A stretch of 64,000 nucleotides of DNA from Agelaius tricolor (GCA_023055355.1 JALJCS010000029.1:434001-498000); one strand, 5' to 3'; numbered from the stretch's first letter, positions 35,726 to 47,199 are shown. The notes: generated from the sequence alone by a model not told the origin. Numbers and translations: made by a program.

Positions 35726-37493
35726 TTGGCAGCTTGTCTCACAGCAGCCATAGAAACCCTTTTTAAGCAAAGAAACGAGGAAATAGCAAGAATAGATTCC
35801 CTTCAAAACCTAGTTGAAATTTTGCAGAAAGAATTAAAGGAAGATAGAAATGAGATCTATAGGTTGCGAGCTGCCCTTAGAGAGGAACTTGCTAAGAATT
35901 CACATCATACTGATTCCTCTACAGAGCCAGAGGAAAAGGAAACTCCTGACGTTAAACAAATCTATCCCCGTCAGGAACTTGAGGCAGTAAAAAATTGGAG
36001 AGAATACTGCTGTCCTCGCTTGAGACCCTTGGTTCAAACAGAATAGAACTATCTTAATGATGAGGATTGTTGGAATGTTGGGGGACATAAGACAGATGAT
36101 GCACTTTGGACCTGGTTAACATAAGAGATTTGATAACAGAATGCCTTGGCATAAACAAACGGAACTTTGAAAATTCGACCTGGATTGCAAGAAGATTAAA
36201 TCAAACGGGTTTACTGGAAAAAGAAAATCCCATTAAACTCTGCAAGCAAGAGATGTTGTTATATGCGTAAGTTTGTGTATGTGATTTTAACCTAATCATT
36301 GTAGTACACATTACTAGTCTCCCTGCAATGGTATGTAAGTGCTTGCATCCCACAATCAAATTGGATTCTGATTACCGAGTGGGTCTCCCTGTCTCTCTGC
36401 ATTGCCAAAAGAGGATCTTGACCCACCTATCACAACTAAACAAATACCGTTCAGTGCTACCGAATTAGCTAAGCTGTAAAAAGAATTTGGGCGCCTCCCA
36501 CAAGAATCAGAGACAAATATGTCCTCCGAGTGTCCCTCGATGGTGGAGATCAAATTAAATTAACCGGAGGCCAGTGGGTACTGGGGACATGGAGCCTTCT
36601 TCACAACAGGAGATAAGGAGGTAAGCGTGACGCATGGTCCCTGACACAGGGTGCGTCTTTCTGGGCCGGGAGAATGAATCCTTTGGAACGGGGTGACCCC
36701 CTGGCAATCGTTGACACCACCGACCAGCTCTTAGAAAGTGTCCACAAAGCCGCCTGCCTGCAAAAGATTCATGAAAAGAAATTAGTTCCTGGTTTTGAAT
36801 GCCCAATGCAATTACCTGTGAAGCCAGAACTAATGACCGATTGAACTCGTGGGCTTCCAGAAACACTTAAACATACAGCAATGACTCTACAGAAAACCAT
36901 AATGGCTTTGAATCCTGTAGAAAGACTAGATAAGATTCCTCAGGAATTCCCCTGACCAAAGTGGACCTAGAGATCCTGGCTTCACTCCCTACTCTTCCCC
37001 CTCACAGCCCTCAGCTTCTCAATCTGATTCACCTGCCAGTAGCCATAAAGTTTGGACATGAGCTGAAGTTGCAGTAGATCTGATTAATTATTGTAGACAA
37101 TATGGACCTATAAAAACCCCGGCGTAGAAATCAGAAAATAACAAAGGTGTTTGGTTTATTGGGGCTCCTCACAGTGAAAATATAGAGAAAGGAAAACAGA
37201 TCTCTAACTGCCACCATTGGTGGTTGTTGGGAATTCAAAAGTGGGTCCCCAAAGAGGTGATGGATGGTTTGCCCCTTGAGAAATTGCAGAAAATAATAAA
37301 TAATTGGCACCAGCGAAAACCGAATCCATTGGCTCAACCCAGTGCACCCCTCCCTTCTCAGGGACAAAAACTAACCCTCCCCCAGCTTCTCCCACGGAAC
37401 ACAGGCAGTGAACCAAAACCAACAGGGTTTTCGGGAAACAAATCTCTCTGCCGCTTACAGGTGGGCAAAGGGGCGGAGCGTGGGTTTATTTAA
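35726..37493 (+). pseudogene. gag remnant
   Basis: The first open piece (35726-36046) is a glutamate- and lysine-rich, probably coiled-coil segment (around RIDSLQNLVEILQKELKE) followed by a matrix-like stretch. Further pieces follow in several frames: around 36440-36560, 36560-36960 (a capsid-like stretch with SGGDQ and NPLERGDPLA, stopped several times) and 37224-37493 (a proline-rich end that runs into the protease region). At least five stops or frame changes separate the pieces. I see no intact zinc knuckle. The true start codon upstream of 35726 is not clear. The assignment rests on position between the LTR and protease as much as on sequence. Confidence 0.65.
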
Positions 37494-37495
37494 GA

Positions 37496-37777
37496 ATGCT
37501 CACTAAAAATAAATCAGGATATATATTAAGCCCAGCTATCACGGGCCTCCACAGGCTACTAGTAACCTTTTTGATTGACGTTGGGGCTCAAATCTCTGCG
37601 CTGACAAAAAAGGATGCCCAGAGGTGTGGAATTGTTCCAACTAAGAGACAATGCTGTGTTCTTAATGCTCTGGGAACTACAGAATCTATGAATGTTGCCT
37701 TAGCCAAACTGAGGCTCCCTGGAAATGAGCATCAACTAGTCATCAAAATGGTAATTGGGAACATTCCAAATAATTGA
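37496..37777 (+). pseudogene. Retroviral aspartic protease remnant
   Basis: The 93-codon frame contains LIDVGAQISAL, which corresponds to the active-site segment of retroviral proteases. The catalytic aspartate is kept, but the usual following Thr or Ser is Val. The frame ends in TGA just before the polymerase region, which continues in the same frame, as expected if protease and polymerase were once one reading frame. Confidence 0.75.
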
Positions 37778-37783
37778 TTAGGA

Positions 37784-39054
37784 ATGGGTGTCCTTGCTGG
37801 GAGGCAGTGGGAAGACTCTGAGGGATTTCTGTGGTCTTTTGGCACACTGCCACTTAACATTAGGCTGCTTCAAACCGCACCCTCCCTACCCTATAATCAA
37901 ACAACTAATGTAAAACAATACCCTCTACCTTCTGGTGCCAGAGAAGGTATCAAAGCGGTTCTACAGGACTTGAGAAACCAAGGGGTAATAATTCACACAC
38001 ATTCTCCTTTTAATTCACCGGTATGGCCAGTCTGAAAAGCCAGTGGAAAGTGGAGATTAACAGTAGATTTTCACAGGCTTAAAGCCAACACAGACCCTCT
38101 TACAGCACTGGTCCCAAACTTAGCTGAATTAATAACATCAATTCAAGAAAAGGCTCACTCAATCATGGCAATGGCAACTATGGATGTCAAAGACATCTTC
38201 CTTATGATACCTATACAGCCAGAAGATATAGGGACCATTTTGCCTTCACATGGGAAAGGACGGCAATACACTTGCACTAGGCTTCCCCAAGGCTACAAAC
38301 ACTCCTCCACTTTGGCCCACCATGCTTTAGTTGAGGAATTAGAAAAAATACCCAAATCTGATCCTGCTGATCCTGTAGCTGATAATCAATACATTTAAGA
38401 CACTCTGGGGGGGGGGGGGGGGCGCAGGGGCGGGGGGTTGTGGGGAGGGGGGGAAGGATGAAATAGAGGTAGTAGGGAAACATCAGCAGAAAATAATCTC
38501 TCACTTAAAAAGTCTTGATTTGCAGATACCCGCAGAGAAAATTCAGAAACCTTCTCAGGAAGTGAAGATTTTGAGAATTTGGTGGAAAAGGAGGCATGAC
38601 ATGTATTCCACCCGATACCCTAACCTCTTTAGATCAGATTCAAAGGCCTGAATTGAGGAAAGATCTCCAGCAAGCTCTAGGACTATTAGTGTTCTGGAGA
38701 AAACACATCCCAGATTTCTCAATAATTGCTAGGCCGCTTTTTGACTTGCTGAGGAAAAGGATGAAATGGGATTGGACTCCTTCTCAGGAAGAAGCATTGC
38801 AATTACTGATTTTTGAGGCAACAGCTCACCAAGCACTAGGCCCTATCCATCCCACAGATCCCTTTCAGGTGGAATGGGGATTTGCCTCCTCAGGGCTATC
38901 AGTACACATTTGGCAGTGGGGTCCCGAGGGTCCAACGGGGCCTCTTGGTTTTTATTCCTGTGGTTTCAAAGATGCTGAGAAAAGATACACTACCTGGGAA
39001 AAGGGGTTGTTTGTAGTTAGCTTAGCTCTCCTAGAAGAGGAAAAAATTGCATGA
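37784..39054 (+). pseudogene. Reverse transcriptase remnant
   Basis: The palm and fingers segments are recognisable: the NSPVWPV motif (about 38015-38035), the motif with the first catalytic aspartate (ATMDVKD, about 38177), and LPQGYKHS (about 38283-38306). The catalytic Y-x-D-D site near 38388-38402 reads Tyr-Ile-stop-Asp, so the enzyme core is dead. Sixteen Gs follow at 38407-38422 and the frame changes there. The thumb and connection part continues at 38596-39054 (containing WDWTPSQEEAL) and ends in a stop. A further TGA lies at 38033-38035, right after NSPVWPV. Confidence 0.82.
38407..38460 (+). repeat. G16 homopolymer and G-rich tract inside the polymerase remnant
   Basis: Sixteen consecutive Gs are followed by several runs of four to seven Gs up to about 38453. 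The reading frame is lost here. It fits expansion of a short G run that the ancestral reading frame would have had just after the catalytic motif. Confidence 0.85.
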
Positions 39055-39179
39055 CAAGAGCTTATTGTATTAAGAAGCCCTTTCAAAGTTATCAAAATCG
39101 TCACTAATGGGAGCCCCACCCCTCCCCCCCACCTGACGGGGTAGCCCAAAGGGCCTCAGTTAGGAAATGCTATGCTCAG

Positions 39180-39923
39180 ATGGAAGGCTATTGTAATACC
39201 GTCTCAAGAACGGAAGATGCTGCTAAAAATCTAACAATCCAAGGCACTGAGAGCCTGGTTAGCAGCCAAGATGAATCTGCCTCTGTAATCAAAGCTGCCC
39301 TTCCTTTCTCCCCCGAACAAGCAGCAAGTTCTTGGTTCACAGATGCCTCTGCAAAACGGGAAGGGAAGGTATGGAGATCTAGAACAGCTGTCTTGCACAA
39401 TTCATTTGGTGAAAGAATCATTACCGAAGGGGAAGGCAGCGCTCAGGCTGGGGAACTCATAGCTGTTTGGAGTGTTTTCCAATGTGAGGCACAGAACATT
39501 TCTCTTGTCTGCATTTATACCGACTCTTACGCAGTGTACAAAGGTTGTACCGAGTGGCTTCCTTTCTGGCAGCAAAATGATTGGGAAGTTCACAGAATTC
39601 CAGTGTGGCAAAAGGAAAAGGGGCAAGAAATTTTAGATGTTGCAAGCCAAGGAAATGTTGCTCTTGGTTGGGTAGCTTCTCAGCAAACAGATGGAAATCC
39701 AGCAGGAGAGTGGAAGAATAGAGCTGATGAACTAGCAAGGCTCAGCCCCCTGAAAAAGGAACTCATTCCTGAGGACTGGGATCAACTATTAGAATGGCTG
39801 CATGTAAAAAGACAGCACACAGGTGCGAAAGATTTGTACAAAGAAGCTCATGCTTGTGGTTGGCTGGTTACCAGGGAAATGTGTAAAACATGCGTATCAG
39901 GCTGCGAGCAATGTCACAGGTGA
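39180..39923 (+). pseudogene. RNase H and integrase zinc-binding domain remnant
   Basis: A 247-codon open frame, the longest retroviral one left. RNase H residues are all visible: Asp in WFTDAS, Glu in AQAGELIAV, Asp in IYTDSYAVY and Asp in NRADELAR. The last 40 residues are the integrase N-terminal zinc domain (His-x4-His, then Cys-x2-Cys at the end). A stop at 39921-39923 cuts it from the integrase core. ATG at 39180 is only the first Met of the piece, not a true start. Confidence 0.83.
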
Positions 39924-40568
39924 CTGGAGAGACATCCTTGAGAAGATGACCCTCTGCATTTAAGAAAGGGTAAAGGCTTATGGGACGCGTGGCAGGTAGA
40001 CTATATTGGCCCCTTTAAGAAGTCAGGAGGTAAACACTTTGTGCTAGTAGGAGTAGAAAGTGTATCTGGGTTGGTTCAAGCTGATGCTTTGAAAAGAGCT
40101 ACAGGTGATAATGCGGTTAAAGCTTTGCAGGGGTGGTTTGGAACTTTCCCAAAGCCACAGGAAATTCAATCTGATCACAGGTCCCACTTCACTGCTAGAG
40201 GTGTACAGCATTGGGCAAAAGGTGAAGGAATTAAGCGGTCTTTCCACAGCCCTTTCCACTACCCTCAAGCTAAGGGGATCTTAGAAAGGACCAAGGGTTT
40301 TTTGAAAGGACTTCTGAAGCCCCGGGAGGGAAATTGGGACGTTCGGTTATGGGAAGCTGTTAAAAGAGTGAACAGTAGATGGGGGGTGAATGGATGTCCC
40401 AAAATCACTGCCTTTTGCCCAACAGCTCCAAGCATCGTTCCCTTACTACGGCAACCTGACGATTCAAAAAGTCCAGCACATTACCCTGGACAACCTGTTC
40501 TGGTGGACCTCCCTACTGTAGGGGAAGTAGCACTAGTGCTGAAAACCCCTCTGAAGAAATATGCATGA
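39924..40568 (+). pseudogene. Integrase core remnant
   Basis: It shows the D,D-E catalytic triad: Asp in WQVDYIGP (about 39999), Asp in IQSDHRSHF (about 40170) and Glu in KGILERTKG (about 40280). I count about 36 residues between the second Asp and the Glu instead of the classical 35, with the extra residue in SPFHYPQ. Stops separate it from the zinc domain upstream. The frame runs to a TGA at 40566-40568. The C-terminal part (PGQPVLVDLPTVGEV) resembles the DNA-binding region. Confidence 0.82.
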
Positions 40569-41351
40569 GTAGCCTCTGATGCTCTAGGGAAAGAGCATTG
40601 GATAAATACATGCTGGATAATCCTATCATTTTAACTCTTTTCTGCCCTCAGTGGAAGGATTTCTGTTGTTTTTACTTTTACAGAAGAACCCTGAGGAACA
40701 TGAAAATCATCTGAACCATGATAACACTGGTGATGCTTTTCTGCATCCTACCACAATTCCATGGACAGGATCCTGCTGCGTGGTTGTGGTCTGAAGCTAC
40801 CCTCCATCCCACTAATGTTCTAGGAGCGTATCCCAAGGGTGGCCACCCAAACCTAGAGCCTCTAGTGCTGCATGACCCCCAGGTATATGGTCCAAGTGAG
40901 TGGGGATGGGATCAGAAGGACTGGACTAGAGCCCTAACTGGAACAATTGGTGAGTCGATTGTGGAAGCATGCAGAAAAATGGAAGGATCTCTCTATGAGA
41001 AATCCACCTCCATCACAGTTGCCGGAAATTTTGTGGAACCAGATGGGAAAAATGATCTGGATATCCCTTCAGCGAGACTGTGTCCTACAAACAAGTGGGA
41101 GTGTGCCAAACAAATTCCCCTTACTCTGTGTTGCTGCCAGGAGTATGTTGGTAATTACACTCTAGGTCGCAAAACGAACAATGTTGCAAGTACAAAGGAT
41201 TGTAAAAATGAACCAATTGATTGCTGGCATAATTTGACGTTAACTAAACCGACTTAAGTGACATGCCGCTGGCAAAATAACTTGACCAACCTGTTAGGTT
41301 GAAAAGGCTTAGTTCATAAATTTAAGATAGACGCTATAACAAAAGCCACGC

Positions 41352-41515
41352 TGAGTACCGTAGTTACATCCCAGTGGAATAGACGGGACTGAGAGCATGA
41401 AGCCCACACTGAGCACCATAGTTACACCCCAATGGGTAGAAGGGACTGAGAGCACAAAGCTGACATTGAGTACAGTAGTTACATCCTAGTGGGCAGAAGG
41501 GACTGAGAGTCCCCT
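41352..41515 (+). repeat. Three tandem copies of a 57-58-bp unit inside env
   Basis: The words TGAGTACCGTAGTTAC, TGAGCACCATAGTTAC and TGAGTACAGTAGTTAC start at 41352, 41410 and 41467. Each is followed by a variant of ATCCCAGTGG and GGGACTGAGAG. Copies differ at about 15-20% of positions. The tract separates two env pieces. Confidence 0.85.
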
Positions 41516-43038
41516 TAGTCAATGTGGCCTTGGTCCCAAGCTTTTGTTCACTTGGCAGGAATGGGAAAAACAAAAAGCCTGGCAGCTTCAAGGGGGAGTG
41601 GGAGAAGGAATTAGCCGAAGGATTTGTGGAACTGCTTATAGCAAAGCAATCTCAATCAGTGTTTTGACAGATCAGACAAAGAAGCGTGAACAGGTTTGTA
41701 CGCCCCCAAGCGTACAAGACTGTTGGCACAATTTTACATTAACACAAACTGCAGAAGTAGTTTGTCTTTGGTCCAAAACTAGTGAAGGCTTTTCTTTTAA
41801 GTTGATAATAAATGGTATGAACCAACCTTCTACTACCACCACTCCAGCCCAAGCACCGCTTATGCTTAGCCTGAGAAGTTTTGAAATTGGACCATATATA
41901 ATCAGGAAAACTGGTCAACAACACATATTGTTCAATCTGGCACGGTCTCTTAAACAAGTCAAATTGCTGATGATGCAAAACAATGTCTCAGAAATTCAGC
42001 CGGCCTGTTTGCCTTTTTTGCGGACTTCCTTTGAGGGTTGGACCACCTGGCTGCAAAAACAGAAAGTCCGTTTTTTCTTTAAAAACAGACACTAAGAGAC
42101 ATAACCGGTGTTTTGGGAACAGGTTTTGGAATTCTAAATAGTATTGATTCTGAAGTACACTAATGGATAAATTGGCTGCCACAAAATGGTTAGAGATTTG
42201 ACCAAATTAAAACAACCACTGCAATCATCCTTATTGGCTTTGGGAACACAGCAGGGCTTGCTATCAAACATATTACCAGCTTGGGAAAAGGTAAATGTAA
42301 GTGATCACAAATTGGTAGACTGATGCACTCGGTGCTACACAAAACAACCTTTCTTTGGCTCTTAGCTGTATCCAGGCACAATTGTCGATGCAGTCAGTTG
42401 CTGCCTCAATGATAAGAGAAGGTGAAGGCAATTTTCCTACTGCAATTCAGAAAAGAATTTGGGACAGTGCCACTGATTTTGAAAGAGAATTCCAGTCCTG
42501 GTGGAACTTGGTGAATTTTACTTATCACCCCATTACAAACACAGCCACAGCTCTTGCGTTAACCGTACGCAATGCCTCAGTGCATTTGAGATTTCCTATT
42601 CTTGCATTAGGGCTAAATCATGATGGAGCTATTCCCAATCTTTCTGAACATAGACAATGGGCCCATCAAACTGGTAAAAAATGGCAACATGTTAATTTGG
42701 AATCTTCTATTGTCCGAGAACTAGGCTTCATCTGTGAAAGTAATGCAATTACAGCTCAGGATGTTTGTTTGGACACAGAACAAAATATCTGTCATTTTGA
42801 AATTCGTCCTAACGAGACTTTCGAAACAGTCCTTAAATATATAGGCAATGGGTGTGGGTGCTTTAGAACTGCTTGTGATACGGTATTTGTAGAAAATGCA
42901 GTAGTGGATAGTAAAAATCATTCAAATTGTTGCGCTTGTAACTTTACAAAATTGAGGGATGTGATTTTTCTTCAGAAGCTCCAGTTACCTCCCATTACCT
43001 TTTTCAATCCAATTAAAGACTGATTCACAAACTATTAC

Positions 43039-43710
43039 TGTCCTAGGGTGACGTTATGATGCTCGTATCCCCATCCGTGTGTTCTGTTGATGCTGGATAT
43101 CATGTTCTGTGCCGTCCAAGACTGGCTGTGAAGAGCGAATGTTTTGTTTTGGTTTTGCTATCAGCCGCTCCCCCACGGCTGGCACGACACAGAGACAGGG
43201 CAGTACATGGGTGCTGCTTTTGCTTTTTGCTTTGCTTTTTGCTTTGCTCTTGCTTCGGCTTTGCTCCTGCTTTGCTCTTGCTTTTTTGCTCCTGCTCATT
43301 AGTTAGTTTAGCGAAGCAGTCCAAATTTTCCCTGGACTGTTTCTCCTTTCCCTTCTTTGGACCTACTCGGACCTGCTCCGGACTGGGACCTGGGAAACAC
43401 CGAGAGTTTGCACCTTGTGGCCAAGGTGCAGCAGCTACCCCAGCACAGGACAGACTGATAACAGAGCGAGCACTCCCAAGAGAGACTTTCTGAAGTTGTC
43501 TACTTTTTCAGAGCGGTGAAAGAGTGGTGCCGTCTGGTATTGTTCCTTTTGTGTGCTGCGGGGTGCTTTGCCTGTTACAGAAACAGGTTCTTTCCACTTG
43601 TTTCCAAGGAATCCTTCCCGACCCGGTTGGGGGGAGGGGCCGTGTGGGTTTGTTTTCTGGAGGGTCCACCTTTTGGAGGTTTTCTCCCAAATTTGCCCTA
43701 AACCAGGACA
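43039..43710 (+). mobile_element. Family-A solo LTR inserted in env, 672 bp
   Basis: It starts TGTCCTAGGGTGACG and ends CTAAACCAGGACA. It is the inverse-orientation relative of 15878-16477 and of the outer LTRs at 30427 and 33609. The flanks ATTAC (43034-43038) and TTTAC (43711-43715) agree at four of five bases. Around 43213-43296 it has a degenerate GCTTTTGCTTTGCT-rich tract, matching the AGCAAAAGC tract of the minus copy. The motif AATAAA present in the 15878 copy is altered here. Confidence 0.87.
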
Positions 43711-44000
43711 TTTACCTACTCCCATTGGGATGAACATTACTTTGGTAAAGCAATCTTTGCTTCATCAGGACTTCATTGAAATATTGGAGAAGATCAAGAA
43801 GAATAGACAGAAAGCACTGGTAACTGTTCATCACAATGTGAAAGAAATACACCATGTCATAGAGAGAGTAAGAAAAGATGCTGAACACAGGTGGTAGGAT
43901 ACTCTTTTTGGGTGGTCACCTACTGCCACAAGAGTCCTGAACAGTATGTGTCATCCCATCATTGCCCTTTTGCGTTTCGTTTTGATTGGGGTTTTTTAAT

Positions 44001-44533
44001 CAGCAATCTTACTCATTATGAATTGGAGAATGATGAAAGAGTTAACAAAATTGATGTCTGTCATTAATGCACACAACTTGGCTGATGTCCTTTTCACTGT
44101 GGCCATCTCCAAGACTATTGACACAAGGCGACTATAAATGAGAGGATGTGTTTTGAAATCGTCTTCAATTTTCTTTGAAGATTATAAGAAAATTACTTTT
44201 GATTTTTGGTGAATTGTTTTGAAAAAAAATATTTTAAATGAACTGTTGTTGATTTGTTTATTGCTTTATTGCCTTTGATTATTTGTGATTAGTTTCAGAT
44301 ATTTGAAAAAAATGTTTCAAAATAATATGGTTTAAATTCCTGTTATTATATTTGTTTCTTGTTTCCTTACCCCCGCCTTTTTTTATCTTTTCTTGTCCTT
44401 CCCTTCTCTCTCTCTGTCTGACGTATTGTCTCTGCTTTCCAGGATATGCTACCAATGCGCGACAAGTACACAACAATAGTACAGAACACTGCTGATGAAG
44501 ACCCTTTGAAGCCTGTCGTGAGTCACCAGGTGC
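44001..44533. other. AT-rich sequence between env and 3' LTR; no polypurine tract seen
   Basis: This stretch holds no recognisable coding sequence after the env membrane anchor. A retrovirus normally has a polypurine tract directly before its 3' LTR. The bases before 44534 (GAGTCACCAGG) do not form one. Either it decayed or part of this stretch is a later insertion. Confidence 0.5.
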
Positions 44534-45519
44534 TGTGAAAGACGGTCTGAGGTTCCCCCCATTTGCCTCACGACCGTCCACAGGACCGATATCAGGACCC
44601 TGAGGACCCCGATGGGACCTCTGGCCTGCCAGTAATGGATGAACACCAAAAATCCTGAGGCCCCTGAGCAGAATTCTGGCCTGCCAAGTGATTGTTCACA
44701 GCTGTGTCTTCAGTGACTGCTTCTAGCAGGGCCTGCCAAAGGGCGACCCAGCCTATATGCTTGCACCTGCTTCACGACAATAGACCAGGAATTTTCCCAC
44801 CTCTTGGCCAGATGAACTTGCTGGGGCAACTTGGTAGCCCCCCCATGGAAAATCCTTCCTCTGCTCCACTACCACCGTGAGGCACCGAGGTTGAAGCCCC
44901 CCTACCAAGGACTGAGACTGAGACACCTGTAATTCTGATGCAGGGGTGCTGGCCTGACTGAAGCAGGATGCCTGCTGAGTGTTGCCTACAGATGTGCCTA
45001 CAGGACCTAGACTGGTTTCCCCCAGAAAGCAGTCCTGAAACAGTGGGTCCCACTCACTGCTGATACTGACTTATCCTGCTGAGAACATGGACTGTCTGTA
45101 CCCATCTTCAATACCTTTTTCCCCCTCAGCAATTTCAATAGACTTCTTCTTCTTGATTGGATCTGTTCCCCCTCAGCCATTTCAAGATTCTGTTTCCCCC
45201 CTCAGCAATGGACTATAATAGAACCTTGAGTTCACCAGGACTTTGAGATCTTCCCAATGTGACTAGGCAAACTCTATCGGCTGGACTAAGAGGACTTAGT
45301 CTCTCCATGTTTGGTAGCTATACTCCTCTCTCTTTCTCCCCCTCTTTTTTATTCTTTTCCTCTCCCTGATTCCTTTCAGGCATTTGCTGTGGTCATTCTA
45401 TAAAGGTGCATTTCTTTGGATTGATACTGCAATCCCCTTTCCAGGTTGTCTGTTGCACTCCCAGATCAGTTAACCAACCAACCAGTTAACCAACCCGTTG
45501 GTATGAGCGGATGGTGACA
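44534..45519 (+). mobile_element. 3' LTR of the provirus, 986 bp, uninterrupted
   Basis: It starts TGTGAAAGACGG and ends GGATGGTGACA. It shows the empty target sites of the elements that later entered the 5' LTR, which makes it the reference for them. Two open frames, 44692-44880 and 44772-45053 (minus), are identical in protein to frames of the 5' LTR, but this only reflects the near-identical DNA. A tandem AACC-AACC-type expansion lies at 45470-45497. Confidence 0.87.
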
Positions 45520-45524
45520 ATACC

Positions 45525-47199
45525 TTCTTTCAAGCTGAAATTGGTTCTAGTCCATAGAAGCACACTGGTAGGTAAAAGTAGACTCTAAAAGATAACATTC
45601 AAAATGTATTTCCCTTGTCTTCCCATTAAAGCAAGTGAAGAAAGCAGACAGGAGATCTTCAGATAACATGCTATGCAAATTGAAAAGATTCTGTCCTTAT
45701 TTGAAGCAACTGAGGAACTCACACAATGAAATACAGTTCAGACAGATGGAAGGGTCACAGATGATGTCAAATCTGTACTTCCAATGTTTGAATGAAGCAA
45801 GATTTCTTGAAGTACAATCCTATAAAATGAAGGTGAGTTTGCAGAAGCAATTGAACTGGGTCTGTTTTATAAACACAATGTTTTCTAAGTAACTGAGGAT
45901 TCAGGAAGGCAACCTTGGAATTTAAAGGATTTAGAAACATACAAATACCAAGACTGGCAGTTCATTAGCTTTAACAGTCTCTTCAAATAAGATCTATTTT
46001 TAACTTCTTCTTGTAGTAGGTCTGAAGACATTAGGAACGATGCAATAAAACAAAACAAACAACAAACCAAAACAAAACCAAAACAGCTTTCTCAAAAAGC
46101 TTGGAGAAACCAGAGAAATTATGATTTTTAGGGGTTAAGTAGTCCTTTAAAAGTTGTCTCTGGGAAAAGAGATAAAAAACCACTCATTGACTGTGGAGGA
46201 TATTCCAAACCTGTACTGAAGCATGTAAGGGACAAGAGCCTGGAATAAAACTACTATGCTGGGTTCATCTGTTAAAAGCATTCCAGAATGGTTGAAATTA
46301 TCAATCACATAATGTGGGATTAAAAAAAAAAAAAAAAAAAGAAAAAAAGAAAAAAGAAGAAAACCTAGAGAAAAAAATATTTTGAAGATGTTTTCCCATT
46401 CCCAGATGGCATAACAACTTTATTTCATTTTGTTCCTAAGACTGATTAATAGCTTATGAAGTGTTTTACAATTGAGAGTGAGAGTGTTCACACTAACCGT
46501 ACAATTTGGATGGATCTCTTTTACTTTGCACAGCAGCAGATACGGTTTAGCACTCCACAGCTCAGTCCCCAAAAGTGAATGGGTGTGGCAGATTTAACCT
46601 ACCTGGCCAGTCCACCAGAATGCTTAATTATCTTGGAAAATGCTTTGCTCTATCTCATTATCTGGACATGTCTCTCTAGCTCCGCTTTGAGCTCCTTGAT
46701 CTTTCATCGACAGGATGAGATCCAATTTAGCTTAGCAAGGACATAGCCTTTCAAAACCACATCTTTTATCTTCTGCATTCATCCAAGTACATTTCTACTG
46801 CAGGGAACCCTGTGGAAGATCCTAGTTGTTTTGTTTCTCAGATGGTTGTTGCATAAAAGAGCTCTTCTTTTAATTTTTTCCCTGCTAAAGGATAGGCTCT
46901 GTACTTAACTGATTGTGATGCTAACTCATTATCATCTATTCTTCAGTCGTACAGAGTAGGCAGCAAAGTTTTCTTCTGAAGACATTCATTTAATGAGAAA
47001 TGCTGAAGGTCTGACTTTAGTTGCAAAGGTCACTGATTGACCGGTTGCAAAATTGTTAAGTCTAGTAAGAGCAGGAAAAGTGTGCTGTTGCTGTGCCTGT
47101 AAATGTCGTGTCAGCTGCTGTTGGGATAAAAAGCATGAGCATAAGAAAACATGGATAGAGAAGAAATTTGTTGTGATTTCTGCACAAGAGGAAGTATGA
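45525..47199. other. Flank of the provirus with one exon-like segment
   Basis: Apart from the exon-like segment at 45632-45832 and an A-rich tract at about 46322-46380, I recognise nothing. Confidence 0.45.
45632..45832 (+). other. Exon-like segment, plus strand, unrecognised
   Basis: A pyrimidine-rich acceptor (TTTCCCTTGTCTTCCCATTAAAG) precedes 45632 and the donor GTGAGT follows 45832. The 201 bases are exactly 67 codons, open in the frame beginning at the acceptor (CAA GTG AAG). A second frame looks more protein-like in places (acidic, coiled-coil-like) but has five stops, so a decayed exon is also possible. I do not recognise the product. Confidence 0.22.

Larger units (their letters stand above)
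40718..44000 (+). pseudogene. env remnant, broken by stops, a short tandem repeat and an LTR insertion
   Basis: The first frame (40718-41257) starts with a hydrophobic signal-peptide-like segment and has many cysteines and N-glycosylation sites, as in a surface subunit. Other pieces lie at 41544-42095 and 42355-43023 in different frames. A hydrophobic glycine-rich segment near 42100-42140 may be the fusion peptide, so the transmembrane subunit would start there. The piece 42355-43023 is cysteine-rich near its end (GNGCGCFRTAC). A family-A LTR (43039-43710) splits the remainder. Reading resumes at 43711, with a stop at 43895, and a hydrophobic membrane anchor lies just after (about 43950-44000). 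I count at least five disabling changes. Confidence 0.75.
32792..45519 (+). mobile_element. Degraded endogenous retrovirus with both LTRs, gag, pro-pol and env
   Basis: The order is 5' LTR, primer-binding-site candidate, gag, protease, reverse transcriptase, RNase H, integrase, env, 3' LTR. The LTRs match each other and the outer flanks ATACG (32787-32791) and ATACC (45520-45524) agree at four of five bases, an aged 5-bp TSD. About 2.6 kb of the 12.7 kb are later LTR insertions (33609-34880 in the 5' LTR, 43039-43710 in env, with one TSD copy each). Every reading frame carries stops or frameshifts, so no functional protein is expected. No clear polypurine tract precedes the 3' LTR, which is odd. 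The LPQGYKHS motif in the polymerase is closer to ERVL/class III than to alpharetroviruses, but with an env gene present I leave the class open. Confidence 0.85.

Noticed and set aside
43056..43493. Cysteine/leucine-rich 145-codon frame
   Set aside because: Lies inside the family-A LTR and is caused by its GCTTTTGCTTTGCT-like tract.
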